DNA from: Selaginella moellendorffii
Lineage: Eukaryota > Streptophyta > Lycopodiopsida > Selaginellales > Selaginellaceae
Length of the DNA: 64,000 nucleotides
Assembly: GCF_000143415.4 (NCBI RefSeq)
Contig: NW_003314305.1
Location: 810,196-874,195, forward strand
Direction: 5' to 3'
Part shown: positions 43,789 to 55,135 of the stretch, piece by piece
Layout of the letters: every line of letters starts with the position of its first letter
How positions within the stretch are numbered: position 1 is the stretch's first letter
Program-made: the position numbers and the translations under genes
The notes under the pieces: generated by a model
Seen by the model: only the letters and a program-made list of their open reading frames with translations
Databases searched by the model: none
What the model was told of the DNA's origin: nothing

Positions 43789-45866
43789 ATAATGGGTATG
43801 TTAGGCATGGTCGACCAACCTAAAGCATAGTTTACCTCTCTTTTGTATACCTATCTTTGTTTTGCATTTGGCTTGAGTTTAAGCTTAAGTTTCATTCTAT
43901 GCTAGCTAATTGAGTACCCATATCCTTGCATTAAGCCACGGGTATGTTGAAATAGTGCTAAACTTTGTTTAGCTCCATTTTGCGTACTAATTCTGACAAT
44001 GGGATATTGAATGCTCTAAGATTGTTCTAATGTCACTCCATGCTCCTGTCCTTTTGCTTCTTAGCTACAAGTTTGGGAGTTTGGCTTTGTTCCTTTATTC
44101 AATAGCCCAATGCTCTAAAACTCGAGTTTCACTTTACTATCCTTGGACATGTGGCATATGATATATGGCATGTGGAGGGTTTAGGTTTTGTTTTATGGTT
44201 ATCCTATAATAAATCACCATAGAATACAAAGTGAAAACTATGTATGCTACATAAATATAAAGGGAAAGGGCCCATAAATAAAAATGCACCTTTTTTTCAA
44301 TCAATTAATAGTCTTAAGATACTTGGGGTTAAGTGTCCTTGGGTTTGAATAATACTGGGCCAGATGACTTCCCAAAAAATCCAAACTCAATTCTTGGGTT
44401 AGATAACCTCCCAGAAAGTCTAAACTTAAGAGCTTACAGACACATTACAATCTTATAATGGAAGTAGAGGTAAAAGAAAAAAGATGAAGTAGAATAAAAA
44501 ATAGAGTAATAGATATAAGGAAGTATGAGATACAAAGGAGAAGCCTCAAAGTCACACTTCGCATGATTGCACTACAACTAATTTATATTAAGGATCAAAT
44601 TTAAGATCTTCTATATGCACAACTAGATTCACTTCATCCCATAATCTATTTCATCCTATGCACATGCATGTATATAGCTATAATTTATACCAAGGATCAA
44701 ACTTAAGATTTCCCACACTCACAAATAGATCTGCTTCATCCCATACACATATATATGTATAGCCATTGCTATAAAAAATGAAGACTGACTCTACCACACA
44801 ACAAAATTGTAGATGGCAACATGTAGCAATAGGCTAAGCAATAAAAAATAAACTTGAGCCTGTATCACCTAATATATAGGGAATTAAAGACCTTTTGTTA
44901 TAATAACAAGCTTTGAAAGTACACATTTGATGAATTAGTGCCAAATGAACCCCTTGATAGTACTCTCGAAAGAAAGATGAAAGTGTTAATGACTTATTTG
45001 TGCAAGAACCTTTTACTATTTATATAACTCTTATTTTTCAGGAAGAATCTTTGTATTCAAGACCTTCCACTATAATAGAACGAACAAGATATTGTTGACA
45101 CCAAGGCCTTCACCTAGGAAATGGAGGATGTCAATCTAAAAAATATCGACAACACTAATATGTGTAGTTAACTCATTACATGCCCAATAATAGATATCAT
45201 GGCCACAACCACATCTTTACCCTCGTCTTTGAACATGAACAATAGCAGCACTAACCTCTATTAAAACAAGACTATGTCCCATATGAAGTGGAGTTAAATG
45301 ACATATAACAAAAAGTGGAAAAGGTAATATTTCATAATGTTGTATCAGTTGAAAAACATTATTAATGGTGGTTGGAGCAAGTGCATGCACAAGTCTTATA
45401 AAATCTACTCCTATATATTAAACTTTTGACGAAGTAAGAGGCTTTAGAAGCAAATGCCAAATTGCATCACTATTTGATGAAGATAATGCAATTGTTGGAA
45501 GGTGTCATCACAAATGTTAGTATATCCAAATATGTGCTTCAAGACGTCTGAAAGAATGCTCCAATCTACACGAGTGGCTGCACTCAAACCATTACACCAT
45601 TATAATGCCATCCCTTGGAGAACGTGAAAAACTTATGCAAACACCAAGAATAATCCCAAGAATGATGGTAGCAATCACCATAAAATGATTAAACTAATAG
45701 TATATATCATCTCTAAGATTCCTACAAAAAAACTTTAGCCAAACACAAGGGTGCAATCTCATAAATTTGGACTTTCATCTATATTTGAACCTCTATAGAT
45801 TGCCACGTGTCACATACCACATGCCACATGTCCAAAGGACAGCGGAGTGGAACCCGAGTTTCAAAG
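43789..45866. mobile_element. Right-hand continuation of the host retroelement, with relic repeats
   Basis: Sequence from 43784 to about 44170 matches the reverse complement of 48600-48215 plus 45866-45815, that is, another copy of the host element in the opposite orientation. A relic of the small LTR seen at 45872 lies inverted at about 44290-44432 (ending GAGCTTACA). From 44530 and again near 45700 the sequence resembles 62270-62440. No coding frame survives. Confidence 0.55.
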
Positions 45867-45871
45867 CCTTG

Positions 45872-48210
45872 TGTAAGCTCATAAGTTTGGACTTCCTAGG
45901 AAGTCACATAGCCCAATATTATTCAAACTCAAGGACGCTTAACCCTAGATATCCCAAGACCCTTAACCGATTGGAAAAGGGGGTGCATTTTTATTCATAA
46001 GCCCTTTCCTTCTATATTTAAACCCCAATGGATCGTCTTTCGAGTTGTTCTCTTTAGTTGTTTATAATCTACCATACTTCCCTGCAAGTTTACGCCCTCG
46101 TGAACGGAAATGTGAGACACAAAATCCCTAGGCCCCAAAGTGGAGCCGGAGGGGTGCCATGTGGTAGTGGCCGAAGCGAAAGCCAAACGAGCATAACACG
46201 TTTGGACTAAAAGCTCCGCTTTGAAAGGTCGAGAGCGGGAGTGGAACTCCCAACGAAGTGCTCGAGGAACAAGCACAAAGAGAGCAATAAGCGAGGCTCC
46301 AAAAAGGGACCCAACAAGACCAACAGATGACACGTGGAAGTGTCCGAGATGGACCCGAGCTGGAGTCCGAAGTGGAGTCCGAGAAGGACCCCGAGATGGA
46401 GTCCGAGGTGGAGTCCAAGGTGGACCCGAGATGGACCCGAGATGGAGTCCGAGATGGAGTCCGAAATGGACCCGAGATGGAGTCCGAGATGGACCCGAGA
46501 TGGAGTTCGAGATGGAGTCCAAGATGGAGTCCGAGGTGGAGTCCGAGATGGAGTCCGAGGTGGAGTCCGAGATGGAGTCCGAGATGGACCCGAGATGGAC
46601 CCGAGATGGAGTCCGAGATGGAGTCCGAGATGGACCCGAGATGGAGTCCGAAGTCGAGATCGGGACCAAGACCGAGATCGAGACCGAGACCGAGACCGAG
46701 ATCGGGACCGAGACCGAGATCGGGACCGAGACCGAGACTGAGGCCGAGGCCGAGTCCAAGTCCGAGTCCGAATCCGAGTCCGAGTCCGAGTCCGAGTCCG
46801 AGTCCGAGTCCGAGGCCGAGTCCGAGTTCGAGTCTGAGGGGGTGAAAACCCAAAGCGTTCGTCTCCCAGACCTTGGGGGGTTTGGTGAGCTCCAAAAGTA
46901 TAGTAGGGGGAGGACTGCAGTGGAGCCAGTTTGGCCAAGAAAGGCCAGTTTGGCCAGGAAAGGCCAGTTTGGCCCAGGAAGGCCAGACCCAGTGTTGGGT
47001 GATGAGCTGCCCACTGGGAAGTCCAAGACTAGAGTGAACACAGACCGACAAGCGGGGTAGCTTGGTGAAGTGTTCAAGAGCTGGCTCTAGTTCCCCCGGG
47101 AGATCAATTGGCCGATGCTCCCAGTCCAAGTGTGGGTGGCACTACCTACTTGGATACCTGGTGTGGCTCAACGAAACCTCGCTCTAAGCCCATGGCTAGA
47201 GCACCCAAAGTTAGAAGGCAAGAAGAGTACCCACAAGGCCCGTGTAGGGCCACGGTGTTCCGAAATGTTGCCCCAAAGTCCCAGACTGTGGAAAGGAAGA
47301 GGAGTAGCCCTCTAGTGTGGTGACAAGGGACACAGTCACACAGTAAGGAAGTCTGAGAGGACAGTTTGACTTAGTGGTCGGGCCTGTGGGCCTTGATCTA
47401 GTGGCAGTGTTGGTGAACACGGCCATGGACAGAAAGGGACTTGGTGGGGACCAGAAAGGAGATATTGGGGAAGGCTATTTCCCATGTCTGCAGGCATCCT
47501 AATGATGCTAAGGAGTGGATCTGGGATGACCACTCATGGATGGATAGCCCAGTCTTGGAGAGACGGGATTGCAATGCAGGTGGTGTTGAACCACTGATGT
47601 GACCAAGGTGATTGGGCATGGCCTAGCATAATGAGCTAGTATGTTGGTGGTGCCTTGGGGTGTCGGTCAAGGGATCGGACATGTGGAGCACTTGGACCAG
47701 GTGCAAAAGTTGAGTGGCGTGGATGCCATTCGCGGGGCTAGCAAGCCCCAAGTTCTGAATGGGACTTATGGAGGTTGTGAATGAGACTCCTCCAAGTGGT
47801 CGGAGGTGCGGTTAAGTGACTAAAGTAGAATAGAAAAATTAGTCGCTTACAGGAAATTAAGAGTCGCAACTCTCCCGAGAGCCCCGCTCTCTTGATACCT
47901 TACCCCTCAGGTCAAGCCCAATGGGAGCAAATTGGACCAGCTAGATGTCAATCAACATATGGTGTGATTCTTTTAGCCAACTAACAGAGTCGGACCAAAG
48001 ACCCCTATGATACTAAATGTAAACTCCTAAGTTTGGACTTCTTGGGAAATCACCTGACCCAGTATTATTCAAACCCAAGAACGCTTAACCCTAGATATCC
48101 TAAAACTTAATTGATCGGAAAAGGGGATGCACTTTTATTCATGGGCCTTTTCCCTCTATATTTGAACCCTAATGGATCGTCTCTCAAGTCGTTCTCTTTG
48201 GTTCCTTACA
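45872..48210 (-). mobile_element. Miniature LTR element (TRIM-like), interrupted by a solo LTR
   Basis: Two direct repeats, 45872-46066 (195 bases) and 48018-48210 (193 bases), each TGTAA…TA/CA. They flank an interior of only about 205 bases once the nested solo LTR is removed. Target duplication CCTTG is perfect (45867-45871 and 48211-48215). Next to the right repeat the minus strand reads TAGTATCATAGG (48004-48015), nine of twelve matching the initiator-Met type primer site, so it is in minus orientation. A related LTR stands alone at about 49408-49588. An uninterrupted version of the target lies inverted near 44100-44160. Confidence 0.8.
46111..47851 (-). mobile_element. Solo LTR of the LARD family
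   Basis: 1741 bases, matching the LTRs at 36046 and 42025 in inverted orientation. It starts TGTGAGACAC on the + strand and ends CGCTTACA. Target duplication GGAAA is perfect (46106-46110 and 47852-47856). The intact duplication around a single LTR is what recombination between the two LTRs of one insertion leaves. The repeat array inside gives open frames of over 300 codons on both strands, which are spurious. Confidence 0.88.
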
Positions 48211-48215
48211 CCTTG

Positions 48216-50020
48216 GGCCATTGAACAAAAGAACAAAGCTAAACTCCTAAGTATGGAGCTAAGGAGTGTTGGAACTGGATCACGGAGCAACTCTTGAGCA
48301 TATAACCCAAAGAGTGAAGGGACAGGAGTATGGAGCGACTTAGAACAATCCTAGAGCATTTAATATCCCAATGCCAAAACTAACATACAAAACAGAGCCA
48401 AATGGAGTTTGGTGTTATTTCAGTATACCGATGGTCTAAGATGAGGATATGGCTACTCCACCAGCTAACATGGGGTGGAGTTTGGGCTTATATCCAAGCC
48501 AGATGCAAAACAAAGACAGACATGCAAGAGGGAGTTAAACTATGCCTCAGGTTGGTTGACCATGCCTAACTTACCCACTATCCCTACTATACATTTGGAA
48601 CTCTCTATAGCCCCCTCTTGAAGAACACACGCTTTGGGCTTTCACCCCAAGCCTCCCTTAGTATCAGGAGTTAGTAAACTCAAAACTTATTAAATATAGA
48701 ATGTCTTTAGATTGCGAATTTGGACATGAGACGAACACTCTCTACATTCCGTAGATATGCCAAATGAGCAAATCTAACACTTTCTATAAATAACATTTAG
48801 GACCAAAATGAAACTAACACAAAGGGAGGATGTTTAGCAAACACAGTAAACTATCATTTAGTGAATATTAAGAGACCAAACTCAATATCATGGGGGTTTT
48901 TAATACTAGCAAGTGCAAGCTAATGACACAAATTTCTTAAACCATGCCGAATATGCTCAACAAAAAATACATAAGGTTTCTACCTTATATTTATCCAATT
49001 TAAATGCATGGTTATTGACCAATTTCTTAACTAACTCAAGTGGGAACTAATAACGAATCCAACAAGACCAACCTCTTGCCATTGTAGTAGTAAGGAAAGA
49101 GTGTCCGTAAAGACTGGCCAACAGATAACTTTCAATACCCAAGGTCACATTTGCAACAGCTTCTTAAGTCATTCTCTTTAATTACTTACAATCCACCATG
49201 CTTCCCTGCAAATCAATCTTAACATATGGTGTGATTCTTCTCAGGTTCCTAGCTGCCAAACTGGATCACTAAATATTAATCTCAACATGTGGTATGATTC
49301 CCTTAACAAACTAGTAAAATCATACTTAAGATATCAATCTCAACATATAGTGATTCACCTAGCCAACCAATAGAGTCAAACTTAAGACCATTCTAATACC
49401 AAATGTAAGCTTCTAAATTTAAACTTCCCAAAAAATCATATAACCCAGTACTAAAAATGTTTAACCCTAAGTATCCCAAGACCCTTAACCAATTAGAAAA
49501 ATATATACACTCTTGCTTATAAGCCCTTTCCTTCTATATCTAAATTTTTATAGATTATCTTTTGAATTATTCTTTTTAATTGCTTACAAAAGGTTAGCAA
49601 TAAGAGTAAGAGGTGTTGTACCACACACTATAAATGCCACCATCAATTGCACTAACTATTGCTCTAAAGTCAAAGAAAAAAGAGGTTATTACTCTACTAT
49701 GAAAATGAACAAAAAGAAAAAAAGCAAAAGAGAAGAATTTGAAAAAGTTACAAGGAAAGTGAGATTTAGACAATGCAAAAACTAAATCTAAACTTTAATC
49801 CCAAATCTAAGCACTTCTAAAAAACAATCAAAGATATCTCCATCAATATGAGTGTATAGAATATAGAAATAGAATATAAAATATACATATTAATTAGCCT
49901 AAAAAATCTACTTTATATACAAGAGCAAGTGGTCTGAATTGAAACCAATTTAATAGCTATTAAAATCGCATTATGCAATTACTAGTATACAATATCATAA
50001 CCATACAATTAGACCTCACA
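48216..50020. mobile_element. Host retroelement relics and lone small LTR
   Basis: 48216-49080 mirrors the flanks of the LARD-like element (empty site near 48590: TAGGGATAGTGGG on the minus strand, against TAGGG duplicated there). A small LTR like that at 45872 lies at about 49408-49588, with a primer-like TGGTATTAGAAT just before it on the minus strand. 49590-50020 matches 62440-62980, ending with the TGTGAGG edge of the gypsy LTR. Nothing codes. Confidence 0.55.
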
Positions 50021-50700
50021 ATTTTTAATTTACTTTCTCTGCTAGGAGTAAAGCACTCCTAGCAGACCTTTATTATGGAGAAACAAACTGGATTTTTTTT
50101 ATTAAATTTTTTTATTCTAATAATGGTGGTGATTTTTTGTCATTAGTTCATCATATGTCTCAATAAAATAGGATTTCCAAATGTAAAACCAAACCATTCT
50201 TAACATGGTTCTTTCAATCCTTTTACAAGCATCTATGCCATTTTTGCTTTGGTCATAAGTTATAGCCATTGTCATTTACACTTTGACTCGTATTTCTACA
50301 TTTTTCTTAGGATCACATGATATGCCTTATGAGATTTGGATGGGTTATTTTTCTTCTCCTAGTCACTTTTGAGTTTTGGTTGTAAAGTAGTCCAAATCCA
50401 GGGTATTCATTGGGTATCATAAGCATATCAGAGGCTATAAGGTTTATAATTTTCACACTTGCACTTCTATTTCACACATGATTATGAGCCAGATAAGATT
50501 TTATAGAATATTCATATGCATATTTCACCATCTACACAGATGAATCATACAAGAAGAAAAAAACACTTACAAATTCACCAATTGGAATAACAAAAAAAAA
50601 TGAACAAAAGAAAATTCCATTAACTTTGGGATGGTTATTATAAAGTAGACCTTTGAATGGAAGCAGATGAATGAATTAGCATTTTTGTTGATGTGGGGGG
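50021..50700. other. AT-rich junction between TE block and genes, nothing recognised
   Basis: No family or repeat identified. The sequence becomes GC-balanced again after about 50650. Confidence 0.35.
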
Positions 50701-50704
50701 TGTT

Positions 50705-51015
50705 AGTCTATACAAGGAAGAATCTGGTTCCCTTGGTGCTACTTGGAACTGATGAAGCCCAAGCCAGAGCAGTTACACTTGAGCTCGAGAGACGAGGACT
50801 ACCTTTATGTATTCTCAAAGCATGGGATCACATCCAGCAACGGTAAGTTGTTTGTTATTGTCAATAACACATTGCCTCTTGTGACAGAATCCACGAGCTC
50901 AGGTTTAATCAAGAGCTGTGATCAAACAGTTGACGAAGCAAATCAGGTCAAATGTGAGATCAAATGTGGTCAAAAGCAACAGAGAAGGATGAAGGCGCAA
51001 GAGCGAACAAATTGA
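50705..51015 (+). CDS. Possible exon(s) of an unknown gene
   Basis: In one + frame 50725-50838 reads NLVPLVLLGTDEAQARAVTL and continues ELERRGLPLCILKAWDHIQQ to a GT donor (CAACG|GTAAGT, about 50841). This has amphipathic, protein-like character. Another frame gives an uninterrupted 90-codon ORF (50743-51015). They conflict and I recognise neither. It may be the truncated end of a gene lost to the TE block on its left. Confidence 0.25.
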
Positions 51016-51083
51016 CAAGACAACTTAGGTACTCTTTAATTGTTTCCCAACTATTAAGATCAAGCGAATGTCTTAGGGACTCA

Positions 51084-54000
51084 TTACTTCTTGGACAACT
51101 CCAAACCATCCATCCACAGAGTACGAATCTTCCGGTAGCTCACACCAGAGTAAACCGGTTGTTTACTTGGCTCTAGCACCCACGTCAAGATCTTGCCGTC
51201 ATTCTGGTCCTCAATGTCAACATCCACGGCAGTTTCCTCCACTCTAACCTGCTGTTTCGGGGCTTTCAGACCACGGGCATCAGTATACCATGTGTAGGTC
51301 CAGGACAGAAGCGGGGAGAGCGCCTTGATAAACAGAAAAGTCATCAGCATGCACAGCAATTCCCCTGGCACCGATGTGGCTATCATAACAAAGTTGTAGT
51401 GGACCAAAGGTGGCAAGACTGAAAAGCCTGCACATGCAAAAGCCACAAGAACAAAGCAAATCGAGCCAACCAGCAGGCTTGCCGCGAGGAGCAGTGTCCA
51501 CCTCAGCCTGTCAATCACACCCAAGTCAAACACCTGGGGCAGTGGGAGGATGCCTGCAACTCCAGCCAGTGCGCTTGCCATCGCAAAGAAGAAGGAGAGG
51601 CTGTTGAAGATCCAGAATGCTTTCACTCCTGGATAGTTGATGGCCACATACTTGAGGTCATCCTCCTGCTGGCCGTGCTTCGTGAGCTTCAGGGAGTATT
51701 GCAGAGGTGGGCTCAAGGATCCAGCGTATGTCACACCTGCAATCAGAGCTGCCCCCACCAATATGGCATTGAGGGCATCTACAAACAGTTCCCGGTCCTT
51801 GTGCAAGTTGTCCAGGTACTGTTCCCACTTCAGGCTGTTGAGCAGGAAGCTGTTTTTCCAGGATTTTGGTGCATACCAATATGGTGCCTTTCCAAAGTTG
51901 TCAAATATGCCAACTCTACAATTCCTTGTATGAAGGATAGAGAGGGTGGTAGAGGTCTCCTCAAAGATGGTGGACCAATGCAAGGCAGTCCTGCCTGTGT
52001 GAACCCCCTTGTCATTTGGGTACTCCAGCATCCCTCCAATCTTCCTGCTTTCTAAAAGATCTTCAACTTTCTTTACAAGAGCTTTGCTCTTGTTCTCCTC
52101 TTGGTTCGATCTTCCACTGTCAGTACTTTCTGCTGTGCTTTTCTCTTTCAGCCTTGTAAACCAGTAAGCCAGAGGGATGTCCTCCACCAAGTTAGAGATG
52201 CTCATGTGGACCAAATGACTACTTCTGTGGACCCTGTTTAGATTCTCGTTTGATTCCTGGTCAGACCAACGAGCACTTGGCAGCAGGACTGACTTGATCA
52301 GATCGCCAAGCCCCCATCGACTGCTTGCTGTAGCTAGGCTCGTGGCAAACCCGGATTTCCACACATCTTCACTAAGGAAACCAATCTTGAAAGCATCCAC
52401 CAAAAACTGGCTGCTAGAAGCATATCTATTTAGTTGCTCTTTGCCACGACGATCTAGTTGGCTTAAGATCTGCAAGGCCCTGAACATTGGCTCTACATCG
52501 CTCGCTCGTGTTCTTCCCCTTGTTGTGTTCTTGGCATAGAATGCGGCCCATTCCAATATTCGTGATTCCTTGACTATTTTTAAAATGTAATCCTTAGCCT
52601 GCTCGTCCGATGAGAATTTAATGAGAAGTGATGCAAGCTTTTCATTTGTGTCACTATCTCCCAAAGCGGCAATGCAAGCCAATAATCCAGGCTCAAGTTT
52701 CCTGTGCTGCGCCTGAATACGGTTTAATACTTTCCAACACACCAAATCCGGCTCATGTGAGCGATGGGCTTCAATTAAATGAAACACCTGTTGCCACCTT
52801 TCAAAGTCCACATTCCCATTAAACAATCTTACACTTCTTTCCAAGTGAGAGTCGACAAGCCAAGTATACTTTTCAGATCCTCCAATAACAGCCCAATGCC
52901 ATGGCATAAGTCCTTCAACGGAATCCTCAGCAGTCAAATCAGCATTCCTGTCTATCAACCATTTCCCTGCTTCCTCTTTATCATTCCAAGCTGCATAATG
53001 CAGCGGGGTCAAGCCAGTCTTTGTTGCCTTGCTGATTTCCAGCTTCTCCCCTAGCTTCTCCTCCAAGAGCTCAAGAACCTCAACCTTCCTACCTTTACCT
53101 CTACAAGCAAAGTGCAACATGCCAGTGCCCATGTTGTCAGTCTTGTTTATATCAGCTTTAAGCTCGAGCAAACGCTCAACCATTTTAGTGTTGCCTCCTG
53201 CAAATGCAATGTGCAAAGGTGTCTGCCCCATGTTGTTAGTGCAGTCTACGTCCCAAGGGTCCTCACCTTCCTGCAGTTTCTCCACCACCATGTTCAGAAC
53301 CGCAACATCCTGTCCATAAGCTGCTACATGCAAAGAGGTCTCCCCTGTAAACCTGCTGTCCTTCTCAACCAGTAGCTGGGCAAGACGATTATGCTCGACG
53401 TCAAAGTGCCTAAATAGAGGCTTCACCAGGTCCAGTTTCCCAATACAAAGGCAGCCATGCAAGACTAAAAGATGCCCAACCTCGGGAACTGTCAGCAATT
53501 GCATAAGCTCTTCAGAAATACCTGCTGGGTCGGTTGACAGTATTCTCTTGAGGACTTTCCTCATGATTCTCACCTGGAGAGGCTGACGCACCTTTGTCAA
53601 CAGCATCAGTGGTGAAAAGCCAGCTTTGTTGAGTTTGTGAAGATTAGCACCCAGTTTTATCAACAAAAGACACATATTGCCACATCCTTCTGTCATAGCC
53701 ACGTGAAGAGGCGTGTTGCCATCGTTGTTGACATACTGATCGGCGTCAAAGTTGGCTCCTAGCCGTTTAATCATATAGTTGAACGTGCCATCGTAGCACC
53801 AAAAGGCAGCTACATGAAGTGGTGTATTCCCATTGTTATCAGGCCTCACGATGTCATCAATGCTCGTCGGAAGTAAAGTTAGCAAACGGGCAACATTTGT
53901 TCCATCCACGAATCTAGCTGCTATGTGCAAGGGTGTTTCTCCTTTGTTATTGCACAAGCCCACAGCTTTTAGCTTCTTCTTCTTGATTTGTTCAAGCAAT

Positions 54001-54722
54001 ACCCCAACAACCCCCGCAACGTTGCTAATAACAGCTGCATGAAGTGCAGTGTTGCCAAGCCCATCCTTTTTGAGGATGTCTCTGATGCTTCTGGGAAGTA
54101 AAGCCTTGACCAGTCTGAGATTCCCTCTCCTGCTTGCCAAATGGAGTGCAGTGGTGGCACCATGGTCATCAACGAGATTGTGGATATCCCAGCCATTTTC
54201 TATCATGTTCTTTACTTTATCCTCGCAGCCGGGGTCACCCGGATTACCAAGGAGCGCTTCAAATGGTTCTGCACAAAATGAGGCACTTCAAAGCTAAGTA
54301 TACACTTGTAAGAAGAGATCAAGAGCTCGAGAGACGAGATACCATCGAAATCTAGATCTTGCTTGGCTCCCTCCATTCTGGAAAGTGTGGATTGCAAGCT
54401 ACTCATTATGTTTGTTAGTTTCTTGGATTGTTCTTCTGCACAACAAACGTTAAGCCATTTAATTCTTATGAGGCACATACATACCACCAGCAAATTCAGC
54501 GATATCCACATTCATTGTTGTCATCTTAGCCGAGCTGACTTTGTATCGCTCCGCAGCCTCCACAAGAGCGACGCTAGGGTCGCCAACCGCCAGCACCAAA
54601 TTCAGTAAGCACCAATCCTTCACAAGTTCCCACCACACTCGGAATGAGCGATGCCTAGCGTCGCCCACTGCTCCTCCCAATCTTCGGAGATTTAGGTCCA
54701 GCCACAATGCGATTTTATACAA
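51084..54722 (-). CDS. Ankyrin-repeat membrane protein with PGG domain (ACD6-like)
   Basis: Plant membrane protein of the ACD6/PGG class, typically linked to defence or stress. Exons 54722-54485, 54435-54343 and 54268-51084 join to 1171 residues. Residues 1-110 are family-unlike except for a predicted helix. About a dozen ankyrin repeats follow (about 135-560, for example TALHLASRRGNLRLVKALL, GETPLHIAARF, GNTPLHVAAF, GQTPLHIAFAGGNTKMVERL). Then comes a polar linker, one more ankyrin-like unit (GRTALHWS, about 870), and the PGG region with four membrane helices (about 945-1110; LNAILVGAALIAGVTYAGSL, FNSLSFFFAMASALAGVAGI, TLLLAASLLVGSICFVLVAF, GELLCMLMTFLFIKAL). Length exceeds the Arabidopsis ACD6 type by several hundred residues. 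A relic paralogue lies at 29810-30115. The gene appears intact. Confidence 0.88.
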
Positions 54723-55135
54723 GCCCGAAAGGCAAGAAAGCTTCTACATCGAAGCATTCTGATGCACGCTAGCAAATTCACTTGGATTAACTCCTAGCGT
54801 AAATGGCAATGTTACGCCGGTTAACTCGCTAGTCGCTCGTCTTCTTTAATTATGCGAGTCAACAGCGGTCAGCAGAGTTTGGGGCGGTTTCACCATGCTT
54901 ATCAAAGAATATGCGAACTTTTACAAGTTGACATCGATCATGGGAAGAAAACAATGCTGACGTCTGGCTTTAATTATACCGGGTGGCCTTAGAATGATCT
55001 AGATTTCTACACAGTTGCCTTGACGAGATGCTGAGCGTGAGCCTTGCGCCGATCGCGATGGGCTCCTTGGCTTCAATTAAATCGATGTCTAGCATAACAT
55101 AGAGGGAAAAAAGAATCGAACCAAAAGCAAGGAGT
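54723..55135. other. Intergenic; upstream of ankyrin gene, 3' flank of FAM184-like gene
   Basis: Presumed promoter of the ankyrin/PGG gene. No gene seen. One alternative is that a last FAM184-like exon lies at about 55020-55095, but a stop at 55136 is simpler. Confidence 0.35.

Noticed and set aside
45995-47129. Open frames of 330-360 codons on both strands, with SDSDSD, LGLGLG or ESESES runs
   Set aside because: They are products of the GGACTC/GGACTCCATCTC arrays within a solo LTR. The same frames recur in the two other LTR copies at 36767-37595 and 42745-43766, broken differently each time.
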